DNA from: Pisolithus tinctorius
Taxonomy: Eukaryota; Basidiomycota; Agaricomycetes; Boletales; Pisolithaceae
Assembly (NCBI GenBank): GCA_024663395.1
Contig: JANFAH010000026.1
Span: 310,001 to 374,000 of the forward strand
Direction: 5' to 3'
Length of the DNA stretch: 64,000 bases
Position 1 is the first letter of the stretch; each line of letters starts with the position of its first letter. Position numbers and translations under genes: made by a program. Under the pieces are notes generated by a model. That model was not told the DNA's origin. It did not search any database and saw only the letters and a program-made list of their open reading frames with translations. Positions 10,290-21,588 of the stretch are shown here, in pieces.

Positions 10290-11380
10290 GTGTGAAGATG
10301 AGAAAACAGCTCTTGGGATGTCTTGAACAGTAAGCGTGCTATAACTGTAGGGGACGACGGTGGTGAAGCACGAAGGGCAGGGGACTGCGGACTCGAGCGG
10401 CGTTGAATCAACGTGCCTGTCTGTAGTGCACAGCCTGACACGTGTGTAAACTACGACCACCAAGTTCATGCTGGGCCGTCCCATTTCTTCCCGTCGTCTG
10501 ACCGAGTCCAGGTGATGCATCGGCAAGGGAAAGACTCGCCTATCGGTCCTTCCTTGCTATCTTCGATTGCTCATAGCAATACCAGTGTAGCTCGTCCCAT
10601 ACTCTCCGCGGTACGAAGCCAGCTCGATGGGTACACTAGTTATGCTCCTGGTGAAACGTATTACTGATCTTCTCAGCAGCTTTGTGCCTCCGTGCTTGCC
10701 CCGTCCTTCGCACCAGCCGCTGTAGCACAGTGGGGCTTCCCCAGCGCCTCCTTCGACGATCTGGTTTCCAAAAACATTCTTCCACAATACTCGGTCGTGC
10801 AGTTGGGAAACCCACAAGCAACATGTCTCTTTGTTAACCCACCTAGTATTAGCACGAGGGGTACAAACGACAAGTGGCCTGTCCATGGCGCTCCGCACAA
10901 TCATGGGGTCAAGATCTGAACCATGAACCGAGGTGCTATGACTACATCCGCTGGTGGTGTTGACAACGACCATCGTTGAGCATGCCAACTCTATTGTCAC
11001 TCCTCCACAGTACAGGACCTAAGCTCCGTCTCTAAAATGCATTACCAGTGAGTGCTGTGTTCTGGCTACCTCCTTAATCCCCTTTAACTTCACCCAGAAG
11101 AGATCTTATTCTTTACGCTGTGGGTGACTGCAACCGATAGTCATCGAAGTGGTGGACCCTCTGGTGTAAAATTTGCATGACAATCTAATGGTACACCTAT
11201 CAATCTCCATGCCATAGTCATTCAGATGCCACTACGTAGTTTTCCAGCTAGACATCAATAGAATAACTTTTAGAGCATTTGCCTCGGTGCTCCTTCCATT
11301 GGCAAACGATTTTGTTGCTCTCTGAGAGGCGAAAACAGTTCTACGGCCATAGACACATATCGCATTACCCTTCCCCACAT
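10290..11380 (-). other. Stretch between GTPase and urb2-like pseudogene, left arm
   Basis: A frame at 10,557-11,000 (147 codons, with MIVRSAMDRPLVVCTPRA and CLWVSQLHDRVLWKNVFGN) has a similar open counterpart at 34,527-34,922 on the plus strand. It may be a remnant exon or chance conservation from the duplication. I cannot assign it. The stretch should also contain the GTPase promoter; no clear TATA box is evident near the ATG at 10,285. Confidence 0.3.
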
Positions 11381-11381
11381 A

Positions 11382-14150
11382 TCACTGCTTCTCATACTCC
11401 CTCCAGAACGACTTCATGAGAGTCATGCCACCGGAATCCAGTGCAGAGACCATCAGAGCCTCTCGATTGTGCTCGCCGAGCATTTCACATAAAGAGAATA
11501 GCCCAGGCTCGAGCTCCCGTCGTATCTCTGGTGTCAGGATGCACAACGGGTCGTTCATAGAGTCGATGTATGCCAAGAGGACGTGCCCTACATGTTTTGC
11601 GAAAGTCTTTGCAGAGTTTCAGCTTTTCATGTTTCGGCGGCAATCGCAGTGTGTTGTGTTGCGTGCACACGAGGAACAGTCTTGACAGTGGGTGCAGTGA
11701 GAGGTCAACTAAGAGCACGGCTTTCGGCAATGCAATGCCGAGCGGCTAAGATGGTGAAATCCAATACCGAAGTGATCCTGCGACGAGTTTACTCTGCTCA
11801 GCTCCTGGCTGGGAACGCATGCGCCTGGTTATCAGCAGCGGTCGATGTAAGACGAAGGCTAGATGCGGGAGCGTATGTATAACTATGTCACGTCTCAGAC
11901 GAACGAGAGAGCCTGCTATGGAAACAATGCAGTGAAACATCGCAAACGAGGAGGCATTGTCGTGGTCGGTGGTTCCCGATAGGATTTTACAGAGCAAAGA
12001 CCAGATGCTCCCAAGGTCGACTGAACGCACAGCAGCAGGCTGCAATTGGATATAAGAATGACACTGACCAAAGTGTTTAAAGTGATGCCACTCACTCTGT
12101 CAGAACAGTGCTTCGCGATCAGTTCCAGATAATGTTCTTTCAATTCCGATGAACCTCCGTATAGGTGAAGTCGATCAGTGAAGGCATCGAGGCAGCGCGT
12201 TACGAATGCTTGGACCACCTCGAGAGTTCCTGTGGTGACGCGTTACCGAACTCTGCTACTTATAATCAGAATAGCAAATTGATACAGACCTTGAGGTGCA
12301 AGATCGTCGAGAAGTGTATCAAGCTTTTGCATTGATCCACCGGAAGCCCAGGGTCCTCGATTCCTTCTCCTATCACATTGAACAGGTGTACCAAACTGTC
12401 TACAGACAATTCCCCTGCGGCTCTTGCCACTTGTGCATCGAGGGCGTCGCGTGCTACCGCATTGGTGTGAGATATTTTAAGCTGAAACAGACGTCGAGCA
12501 ACGGATTGCTTTCCATCTCAGTGCCATTCATTAAATACGGTGCTGGGATTGTCTCGAGGTATGCCGAGTCCGAAATATTGGGAAAACACCGAAGCTCCTC
12601 GAAACGCAGAATGAGAACGTGAGGACACATCATTACACAATATGCACCTACCGGCAGCGAGCAAATGCGCAGTGGGCTTCGCATAACCCTAATCGCTATT
12701 TTATGCCTATCGGCGCAGAGCTACCAGTTACTGCGAAACTTGAGCAGGTATACTGTCAATCCACAGCCACCGCGCAAACGATAAGCGTAAGAACGAGCTT
12801 CAACACGCTCACTCGATGCGAGTGCGCCACTGGTTCCAGATTGTTCCTCGTCTGAAACAAGGATGGTGTAAACGGCTCGTACACTGTTTTCAGCGCAGAT
12901 AGAACCACTGTCGCAAGGTTACATCCATGCGTCAGAAGCCACGCCGGACAAGCTTCCCGAAAAGAATTTCACCCTCTTGGAGTACATCTCTTAGACATTC
13001 TGTGAGTCGGAACACAACAGATTGGGTGAGCACATGTTACCATAATCCCTGCGACGACACATCGGAGAACGGCTGAGCAGCAATAAGACTGCTCAGTATG
13101 CAGGCCACTGCTATTGCCGCCTGGGGATTCTGAGCGCGCAGGACAGTACTAGGATGACCAGTAATCGTACCAGGCCAGAAATGCGCGTAAAATAACTTAC
13201 AGTAGGTGAAACGAAACAAGATTTAACGTCTCTTTTGTAAGCGCATCTGACGACGTGGGCAATTTTGACGGTGACTGGAGTAAATGTTCGACAAATGCAC
13301 GAGATGTCTAATAAAGTTCAATCACTGGGAAATTGAAAGCAAATTCGACAAAATAACTGCGAACTCACGCCGTAATCCAGCACATTCGTCAGCTGGCCCA
13401 TACGATACAGGAAGGCACGGAATACCGTGAGATGGTGGAAACAGAGTTCTCTAAGCGTTCGCACTCCGGAATCGTCTTCTTCGTCCATGTCCATCTCATA
13501 CCCAGCATCGGATTTTAAGGGGTGAATCAACCATATCCTTTCCCTTCCCCAAGTGCTGCACTGTCATTCCGATCCGCTGTCCCGCCGCCACTTGTGACCT
13601 GAAGTACCGAGCATATAGCAACGTCACCAGCCCGGGTGAAGTACTCAGAAGGTACATACATTAGACAAGTGTAAATTTCACCTGCACGTACAAGCTCAAG
13701 TTTGCCAAGTCCGTCAGTCCCAGTAGCCCCAGGAAGGGAGCAGGACGAGGACAGAAGGGTAGTCTACTTTAATGCAAACGGCAGGAAGGCATCTGCGGAA
13801 CCGAAGGATGAGTGCAAGAAATTCGTTGATGGAACGGACAACCAGCTCGGGACGCACCTGGCATATTGGGCAACTTCAAAAACTGAGCATTTCTCAGAAC
13901 AAGGAGAAGAATGTCGCGGGGTGAGATATCGTGGTGTGAACCCAGTTGTCCGTCAAGTTCGCCGGTAGTTCCAAATAGAAGTTCTAATTGAACGGTCAAT
14001 AAGGCAGATGAACCTCCGGGGCGGGACACCTGGAGAGTATGTGCCAAACGGATGACGTCGTTCCTGAGGGGTGCGACGTGATCGAAATCCATCCGGTATC
14101 CATGGACGACCTGGCTGTGGCCAGTGCGGTGATATAAGACGTGCACGGGC
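11382..14150 (-). pseudogene. urb2-like: urb2/npa2-like pseudogene, left copy
   Basis: The 3' exon (to 11,382) encodes the conserved Urb2/Npa2 C-terminus: YIDSMNDPLC, REALMVSALDSGG and KSFWREYEKQ. Upstream pieces match the rest of that region: VVQAFVTRCLDAFTDRL, IAKHCSD, GSLVRLRRDIVIHT, FRAFLYRMGQLTNVLDY. Urb2 works in the nucleolus in early 60S ribosomal subunit assembly. The reading frame is broken: a one-base shift between the KAETL region and KHVGHVLLAY near 11,600 is shared with the right copy, a TGA replaces the CGA of ...VRRGFRR near 12,950, and another TGA sits near 11,625. The homologous part (about 2.7 kb) is also much shorter than a full Urb2. A functional copy is expected elsewhere. 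Confidence 0.7.
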
Positions 14151-14173
14151 CATCATCCCCTCGCACCCGTCAG

Positions 14174-14340
14174 ATGGACGACGCAGCCCAGTTCAATGCT
14201 TGCGTACGTACATACGCATCTTCCTCGAGTCATGCTGACTGTGGGCAGGGTTACAATCTTATCCAGTTGATCCCCCCGCAAAAGGTTACATCGTGCGGGC
14301 ATATCGCTAAATTGGCCGGTGCACCTCGTCAAGCCAGACG
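14174..14340 (+). pseudogene. atl1: 5' fragment of atl1, left arm
   Basis: Encodes the start MDDAAQFNAC, then a GT-AG intron of about 45 bp, then YNLIQLIPPQKVTSCGHIAKL and APRQARR, where similarity to the right-arm gene stops. One residue beside the intron differs (G for V). The second half, with the PWHRVI active-site-like loop, is absent. It is the truncated product of the inverted duplication, and its end defines the inner breakpoint of the left arm. Confidence 0.85.
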
Positions 14341-14590
14341 AACTGTTCCTAGCTCAACCGCCCCCCGACATATCACGGGACATCACGTGATATGCCGGCG
14401 GTATTCCAAATTAGGAATGTCGGCCAAGCGCAGGTGGGTGTGGACGAGGTAGTAAAAAAAACTATTACCGGTGATGCACTCCATATGTGTGCCATAAATA
14501 TAGTAGGTGTAAGTTGTGCTACATCTCTCGCTTATTTGCAGGATCGCGATAGCTTCCTGTTGATCATAGGATCTTCCTGACAGGCCAAGC
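14341..14590. other. Breakpoint junction with CACGTG hairpin
   Basis: Sequence immediately beyond the truncated atl1. It contains the inverted repeat CATATCAC gggacatcac GTGATATG (about 14,370-14,396), which includes TCACGTGA, as in FB1. No gene is seen. Confidence 0.6.
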
Positions 14591-14599
14591 AGTTCCAGA

Positions 14600-15335
14600 G
14601 TTATCTGCATATTTGTGGGAAGGCCCACCCTTGAAGTCTCGTCGTTGTATCTCGCGTGTTGCTATGCCGTTTCTCTCGCCTTTCGGGTCCTTTGTTTCCC
14701 TCACTCAGCCCTCGTTGGGGACGCCTCATTCATCCAATTCCGTGCGGTTGTTATAGAGATATGACCGTTTTTGTGTTAGGAATGCTGTGCGATGCTTTTG
14801 TGTATATCTCGTGACTGGGTGGTCAGGTTAGTGCGGTTCCCTTTTCTCTGCACTCTTAGAGGTGTTCCCTACGATCTCCCAGTGTTTTTTTGTTGATCCC
14901 CCCAGCCGTTGTCGTTCAGGCGACTTTCCTCTCCCCACCTGTGAGGACTTGAGATCGTATCTCACGTGTTTCTCCGCCGTTCCTATCGCTTTTTGGGCAG
15001 TTTGTTCCTCTCCCTTTACCCTTCCTGGGGATACATTTTTCATCCATTTCCGCGCAGCCACTGTCGAGTTATGCCTGTTTTTGTATTCAGGGGGTGGTGA
15101 GGCAGCTTTGGGTATAGCTCTGGACTGGGTGGTCGAAATGGCGTGGTTCCTGTTTCTGGTGTACGTCTGCGGGTTCCCTACCATCTGCCATAATTTGGTG
15201 TTGATCCCCCCAGCTGTTGTCACTCGAGGGTCTCCCCTCTCCCTCCCCCAGGCGATACCTCACTGGTGCGTACGCTATAGCTCGCCCGTTTCGCTGTCCT
15301 ACTTCTCGCTTTTTCGGATTATGGTACTACTCGAC
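14600..15335. repeat. Three diverged tandem copies of a 315-bp repeat
   Basis: Related blocks begin near 14,630, 14,946 and 15,258. Shared pieces are cttga-atcgtatctcrcgtgtt, ctcgcctttcgg/ctcgctttttcgg, gactgggtggtc and gttgatccccccagc. CpG content is normal, unlike the neighbouring repeats. ORFs across it differ in each copy and are not conserved. Origin unknown. Confidence 0.65.
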
Positions 15336-15627
15336 GAGACCTTTCGAATGGTGTATATTTTATGTGTTTTATTTCTGTTGCTTTCCTCTCTGACTTAGGA
15401 CTACTGCGTTTTTGCCTCGTAGTACGCATTTTTGCATGCTTAGTCAGCACCCCGCAACACATGTGCATACAACTTTTTATTATACAAAAACAATAGATGG
15501 CTTGCAGCTTAGCCAGAGATGACAGACAGTTGGAGCAGGCATCTGTGGGCTCAGGGCCTAAGATAACAAGGGTGTTACACCCTGAAGATATTTCTATGGG
15601 CTTTTTGGCACTGGTAATGTAATCTGA
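15336..15627. other. Unassigned spacer left of FB2
   Basis: AT-rich, CpG-poor sequence without a recognisable gene. It separates the 315-bp repeats from the left arm of FB2. Confidence 0.4.
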
Positions 15628-16259
15628 CTTGGCATAGTGGTCATAACAAGTGTATTTGCATGTAATTTGATCATCCATGAAGTGTCTGAAAGGCTCAGAA
15701 CAACTGGAAAGTATCTTAGGGGCTTAAATAAAAAAAGTGTTTGCACTTTTGATATATTTGACATGGGCACTTGAAAAAGGAACTAGCTTTGAGGATGGTT
15801 CTGTACCTAAACCATATCAACAGCTCATTATGTGGGGCAGACACCTTGAGGTGTTGTGCCATGATCTCTTCCTGCTGGTATTTAGGGGTGTCATCATGTT
15901 CTAGGCTGTTTACTGCTATTCTGACTATCTAGGCAGCACTGTAATACTGATTGGCAGTCACCACAACATTCCCAAGCTCATCCATTCAGGGGAGAGCACT
16001 GGGGAACTGAAACAATCCTCCAGAGAGTGTGGGAAAAGGTGCAAAAAATTGCAGAGACTTTCAAAACATATCAAAAACATGAAATTGCACACCCCACACA
16101 ATGTGTGGTATCCAATGGATAGTAGTACTGAGTTTCCCTTGGTGATGGGATATACATACATGTAACATATTATATTCATCACTCATTAAAACCCAAAAAT
16201 GTGAAAATTGATACACTAGGACCTGTCATTCAATGGATACATTTGACTACTCAAGGTGT

Positions 16260-16586
16260 AGGAGACTAACACCCAGTCTGAAGTTCTGAGTTGTGTTACA
16301 CTCAAGTGGGTCTAATATAGTCCAAGGTTTTGTGGGTAGGGTGAGAGCAGAGGGCTACTCAAGTTAGCCTAGACACAGAACTCAGACTTGAAATGATGAA
16401 GTCTATATTATCTACTAACCTAGACACAGAACTGTGTAGGTAGTGAGTAAAGAAAGGTGTACTTTAGTAGTGGAATAACACTGTACCTCAGACTTGAAAT
16501 GACAAAGTCTGAGGTGTAAGGTAAGATGAAGTGTAAACTAAGTACCTAACATATTACATAATCAACTTGGTGTAGACTGGATGGCA
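16260..16586. repeat. Relict repeat, inverted relative at 25.86-26.05 kb
   Basis: Contains repeated acttgaaatgaYraagtct and cctagacacagaact motifs. Reverse complement of about 25,860-26,050 matches it in order (aagtctatattat, aacctaga, agtctgaggt). Probably remains of an older copia-like LTR family. The copia element inserted at its inner edge. Confidence 0.5.
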
Positions 16587-16591
16587 TACTG
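16587..16591. repeat. Target-site duplication of copia element (left)
   Basis: tactg, identical to 21,589-21,593. Confidence 0.9.
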
Positions 16592-16883
16592 TAATGAAGG
16601 TATGAGTTTCTCAGTGTACGAAGTAGTCACTATATTAGTACCTAATGAAGGTATGAGTTTCTACACTACGTCAGTACCAAGTAAATGAGTGGGAATCTAG
16701 CTATACTCACCTCAGTGTACGAAGTAGTCACTGAGGTGGAAAAGAACGGTGCAGAAAATTTATAGTACCGTAATTAGTAAGCGCATTGACATCGGAATTT
16801 AATTCCGAGGGTCAGGGAACAATTCCGAGCCCTCTGGGCAAAACTCCGAGACACTACCATAATTCTGGATCACATTCTTGACA
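16592..16883 (-). repeat. 3' LTR of copia element
   Basis: 292 bp; in element sense it starts TGTCAAGAATG and ends CCTTCATTA. A 51-bp internal duplication repeats aggtatgagtttct. It differs from the 5' LTR at eight sites, all explained by decay of a CpG. A purine tract (GAGAGGGAG, 16,884-16,892) abuts it and overlaps the polyprotein stop. Confidence 0.93.
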
Positions 16884-16890
16884 CTCCCTC

Positions 16891-18759
16891 TCAATCGGAA
16901 CGAAGTCTGAGTGCAGATGCGAAGTGTTTCGCCTTGATGCTGGGTAAAGGTTTGGTAAGGGTATCGGTGACCATGTCATCAGTAGGACAATAAATTAAAT
17001 GAAAGGAATGGTTTTCCACAGCAAAATGAATGAAATGGTATCGTATGTCAATGTGCTTTGTGCAAGTGTGATAGCTGCCATGTGCGATGGCGGATTGGCT
17101 GTTGGAATACAGTGGGATAGGGTGTTTGAGTGGTTGGAAAACTTCTCTGATGAGTCGTCAAAGCCACAGGCCCTCTTTGGCTGCATGAGTCACTGTGATG
17201 TACTCTGCTTCAGCAGTGGAGAGTGTTACAAGTTCCTGTTTCTGCGAAGCCCAACTGATAGCTCCACCATCTAGTAGGTAGGCATATCTGCTTATAGCAC
17301 ATTGATGCTCCTGCAAAGCTCCGTCTGCATCGGTATAGCCCTCGAGGCCTCATTCTGAATTTCTGAACATTAAAGTGAGCACTTTCATGCCTGAGATATA
17401 CCTGTAGATTCATTTCATGGCTTCCCAGTGAGTCATGTTGGGTGCATTGTTGAACTGCGCAACTGTGGAGACAGCAAATGCAATGTCAGGGTGCGTTCCA
17501 ACAGCAAGGTGCATGAGGGAGCCAATGGTGGCATGGTAGGGTATGTTTTTCATGCGTGCAGCTTCTTCGGCTGGCTGCAGAATTTCTCTGCAGGAGAGTT
17601 TTATGCTGGGGTCCATTGGAATTGCAGCAGGTTTGCAGTCAGCGAGGTTGTATTTCATTAGGATGGCCTCGATGTATGACTGTTGCGACAGGGATATGGT
17701 GTGGGCTTCTCTATTCCATGTAACCTTCATTCTGGGTAGCCAACTGATGGGCCCTAGGTCGGAGATTTTAAAACAAGTGCTGATCTCCTGTTTGAATGAG
17801 TGAATTAATGATGGGGAACTGCCTGTTACAGTGCAGTCATTGACGTGGCTGGCAAGGATGAGGATTTCTGATCCTATATGACCATAGAATACTCCCCAGT
17901 CTGCATGTGCCCTGGTGAGCCCAAGATCTGCAAGAGTAGCACATAGCTTCTGGTACCACCAAAGTGCGCCTTGTTTCGAGCCATATACTGCTACATTTAG
18001 CTTCCCAACTGGATGGGAAAAATTCTGCCCTACAGTGTAGCCCTCAGGGAGCTCCATGTAGATGTCTTTGCCATCTCCGAGTTTGCCATTGAGGAATGCT
18101 GAGTGGAAATTGAATACATTGATGTCCCAGTCATTGCATGCAGCAACTGCTAGTATGGTGCGGAGGGATGCGAGTCTTGCGATGGGAGCATATGTTTCAT
18201 CATAGTCAACGCCCTGGATCTGAGAGTAGCCCTTAGCGACTAGGCGAGCCTTGTACTTCTTGATTTCTCCGGCAGCATTGCATTTGATCTTGAAGACCCA
18301 TTTGCATCCTATGACATTTGCACCTTTGGGGCACTCAACGACATCCCAGGTATGCGCTTCCTCTAGGCTCTTTAATTCCGCATTTATGGCATTTTGCCAC
18401 TTTGGCCAGTCAGCTCGGGATTTCGCCTCACGGACTGTTGATGGGTCCAGCCCTTCGGCTTCAGCCATCCCTGCCACCATAGCATACATGATGTTAGTGT
18501 CATCTTCATCAGTAGCTAGTTCTTCATTGAATATGTAGGTAGCATTTTCTCGGGATTTTGGGCTGTTTGGGTTGCTATCACTCTCTCGGAGTTCTTTTAC
18601 AAAGTTGAGAGGGATGCACCCATCATGAGTGCCTTCCCCTGCATGTAGGTGCCTCATATAGTCAGATTCAAAGTGCTGGTGAGTGGAATGACGAGGTTGA
18701 GGTGGAGGTGTTCTGAAATTGTCTCCAAGTGGGTCCAAAATGAGTCTCAGAATTTCCAA
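16891..18759 (-). pseudogene. pol: copia reverse transcriptase and RNase H region
   Basis: Carries WQNAINAELKSLE, GCKWVFKIK, KARLVAKGYSQ, YAPIARLASLRTILA and the RNase H part with STAEAEYIT, HIDIRYHFI and DTLTKPLP. The first RT catalytic Asp (family FDFHSAFLNG) reads FNFHSAFLNG, the second motif (family HVDDC) reads HVNDC, and the RNase H motif (family S/C-D-x-QSAI) reads SNSQSAI. Each is an AAY codon after C where GAY would restore Asp, a CpG-to-CpA change. A TGA splits LWL-RR in RNase H. It ends at 16,891-16,893 next to the purine tract. Confidence 0.9.
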
Positions 18760-20640
18760 AGTTGCTTCGGTGGGTCACTTGACCATCTGCGGGGCCTTGG
18801 AATTTCTTTTTGAGGTGTCAGAATTCCCCTGCTCCCCCTTGAGCAGCACACCATGTGGTACAGACACATCTCAGCACTCGAAAATGACACTTCTTTCAAT
18901 TCCAATTGCTTGTGTGTCAGGCCAGTAGATACAGTGGCCATCGCTCTCAGGGTCAAAACCTACCCAGTGTCTGTCTCGGGCTCGCATGTCTAGTTTGGAG
19001 CCAGAGGTGTCATGGACCTTGACATGACATCCCCAGACCAGAATTTTTGAGAGGTCGGGTGGTCTTTGGTAGAGCATTTCACAGGGAGTTTTTGTGCCTA
19101 GATGGCGAGTTTATGAGTGGTTTTTGAGCCAAGTAGCATGCATAATGGCCTCCCCCCAGAGGTTCTTGGGTAGGCCACTGGCACGAATCATCGCACATAC
19201 ACACTCAACGAGTGTTCTGTTGAGTTGTTCTGCAACTCCGTTGTGTTCAGGGGTATCATGGACAGTTATGTTCTGTGCCTCGGGATTCCAGATATTCCGA
19301 AAATTCTGCACTAAGGTATTCTCCCCCTCAATCTGAGCAAAGTCACTTGACTTTGGTGTCGAATTGCGTGTTCAGCCATGCTTCATAGGCCTTGTATGAC
19401 ATGAAGGTCTCGGCTTTCATCTTCTGGAGGTACAGCTTGGTGTAGTGGGTGTGGTCATCCGTGAATGACACATAGTATTGACTGTGACCAGGGGTTTGGA
19501 CTGGAGAAGGTCCCCAGAGATCTGTGTGGACCTCATCACCTAGATGTTCATGGCAGGGTGGGTTGCGCTCCTTCCCAATGGGCTTCCGAGTGGCTTTGGC
19601 ATATTCACATGAATTGCACATGCCCATGGTGGAATGCACCTCATCCAGCTTAATTCCAGTGATTGTGCTGTCCTTGAGCATGCACTGGATGGCTTTGGGA
19701 GTGATGTGGCCAAGCCTGATGTGAATCTCCTCCATGGTTAGGGATTCTGTGGCCCTGGCTAGGCCTGCAAAGGCATGACAAGCTCGTTTGAGACAATAGA
19801 GGCCTTTTTGCATCGGAATTTTGGCTACTTTCTTTTTCCAAGCATCGAAAATTTGACAATGCTTGTCTTGGAATAATGCCACATACCCAGCGATGTCAAG
19901 TTTGCTAACGGAAACGAGTGTAATTCCCATCTTGGGAGCATAGAGCACATCCTTGAGTTGAATATGGGTCTGGGTAGTGCCATTTGGGAGTGAGATTGTG
20001 AGATTGCCTTTCCCGATGGCATGGAAGGTGTGGTTGTCAGCAGCAGTGATAGGTTTGGGTACGATTGGCTTGTAATCAAGGAATTTGCTGTGGTAGGAGG
20101 ACATGTGACGTGAAGTGCCAGAGTCAAACAGGATGGTCTCTTCTGTGGAATTTAGGTTTTTGCCTGCGAGGAGAACATGGTCATAGTTGTTCGTATATGC
20201 GTCTTCTTCATCATTAACAATGTCCTGGGGGTTCGGAATTTCTTCCTCCACAATTTCTGTAAGCCAGTCATTGTCCTGTGGGTGCACTAGCCAAACTCCA
20301 TCAGGTTCCAAGTCAGTGCTGGTTTGTGTGCTCGAGCTGGCTGATGCACTGGCCACAGTGGCCGCTTTTCTGGTGCCTTTCTCCTTCTTTTTCCCTTTTC
20401 CCTTGTTCTGGAACCACTTGGGTGCTTGCCCAGCTTTTCTGCCACCCTCTTCCCAGCATTGGTCTTTCATATGACCTTTCTTTCTGCAGTTTTCACAAGT
20501 GGACTTCTTTCCGTCCTTCGCTGAGTAAGCCACATCTTTGGAATTCCCAGAGTTTCCAGAGTTGCCTCTCTTTGTCCACATTTGGCACCTATCATATTCG
20601 TCAGAAATTACTTTGATTATGAAGTCCAGAGATAGGTCCT
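18760..20640 (-). pseudogene. pol: copia zinc knuckle, protease and integrase region
   Basis: In order: CCHC zinc knuckle CENCRKKGHMKDQC, protease ILFDSGTSRHM, the pre-integrase segment with LGHITPKAI and MCNSCEYAKATRKP, and the integrase core with EVHTDLWGP, SFTDDHTHY, SD-stop-GGEY and EHNGVAEQLNRTL. Stops near 19,343 and 19,330 are TGA at positions expected to be Arg (CGA). A frameshift near 19,250 and further stops near 19,110 and 18,880 follow. The integrase acidic residues themselves are still visible. Confidence 0.88.
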
Positions 20641-21232
20641 TTTGCATGACTAGGGCCAAAGATGTCATAGCTGTGAGGTTGGAGTCACAAGAAGCAGGAA
20701 GTGAACTGAGGATGATGGCTGTGAAGTCGTCGTCTGTGATTGACTGTCCAAGCATGGCAAGTTGTTTGTGCAGTGCGCACATCTTGTCGAAGTGAGCGCA
20801 GACATCGCCTTTTTCTGCACAGTGAGATTCTTGGAGTTTTCTCCGAAGATCGATTGTGACAATGCGAGAGCGGTTTTGGAAAAGGTCAGTGAGGACACCC
20901 CACACACTCTTCACAGTCTCTTCCTTCAGGACTCAAAGGAACAGGGATTCCAGGAGCGACACAGCGATCACTTGCTTGACATATCCATTGTCCTTAGCCC
21001 ATTGCCGAAGTTTTTCTGGGTATTCACTAACAAGTTTTTGCTCTGTGGCTGTGGGCTTCCAGGAGGCATCTTTCCCTGCTGAAGGGTCCTCTGGTTTCAC
21101 ATCCAAGCCAGTCAGGTGTCCAATCAGCCCTTTCGAGCTGATGGCCCATTCAACCTGAGCCTTGTAGTATAGCCAGTTGCTTCTGTCTGCATTTAGTGTT
21201 GGGACTTGTAAGGAATGATCGTCTTTTGCCAT
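20641..21232 (-). pseudogene. gag: copia Gag region
   Basis: Starts at the ATG at 21,230-21,232 (MAKDDHSLQVPTLNADRSNW), 64 bases inside the 5' LTR. It continues with the typical copia Gag signature WKPTATEQKLVSEYPEKL, one in-frame TGA near 20,933 (Arg expected), then VWGVLTDLFQNRS and LHKQLAMLGQSITDDDF. After the TGA the same frame continues into the zinc knuckle, so this is a point lesion, not a frameshift. Confidence 0.85.
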
Positions 21233-21296
21233 AGTGGGTATTGATGCTGCATATTAACTCTTTTGGAATTAGAGCACGAGAGCGGGGCTCATAACC

Positions 21297-21588
21297 TAAT
21301 GAAGGTATGAGTTTCTCAGTGTACGAAGTAGTCACTATATTAGTACCTAATGAAGGTATGAGTTTCTACACTACGTCAGTACCAAGTAAATGAGTGGGAA
21401 TCTAGCTATACTCACCTCAGTGTATGAAGTAGTCACTGAGGTGGAAAAGAACGGTGTGGAAAATTTATAGTACTGTAATTAGTAAGTGCATTGACATCGG
21501 AATTTAATTCCGAGGGTCAGGGAACAATTCCGAGCCCTCTGGGCAAAACTCCGAGACACTACTGTAATTCCAGATTGCATTCTCGACA
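21297..21588 (-). repeat. 5' LTR of copia element
   Basis: 292 bp, same length as the other LTR. The internal side continues GGTTATGAGCCCC, where a primer binding site should lie; I cannot match the tRNA with confidence. Followed on the outside by target duplication tactg (21,589-21,593). Confidence 0.93.

Larger units (their letters stand above)
5105..14340. repeat. Left arm of a 9-10 kb inverted duplication
   Basis: The arm matches 31,165-41,037 in reverse complement in the same order: acidic ORF, unknown repeat ORFs, GTPase gene with 80-bp array, unknown 1-kb stretch, urb2-like pseudogene, 5' part of atl1. Identity is lost abruptly at 14,340, after the codons for APRQARR of atl1, and outside 5,105. 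Length differences come mainly from the 80-bp array (about 11 versus 17 units) and a small indel near 5,190. The atl1 part differs in only two of 67 codons; other parts look more diverged. Confidence 0.92.
16592..21588 (-). mobile_element. Ty1/copia retrotransposon, complete but mutated
   Basis: A 4,997-bp element with 292-bp LTRs and a perfect 5-bp target duplication. On the minus strand the order is 5' LTR, gag, protease, integrase, reverse transcriptase, RNase H, purine tract, 3' LTR, the copia arrangement. One long frame encodes the polyprotein, broken mainly by single-base stops. Three catalytic Asp positions are Asn, so it should be inactive. CpG content is much higher than in the repeats on either side, so it arrived later than their decay. 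Confidence 0.95.

Noticed and set aside
12296..12855. Plus-strand ORFs at 12.3-12.9 kb as genes
   Set aside because: They run opposite to the urb2-like remnant and show no independent features; they are shadows of its exons.
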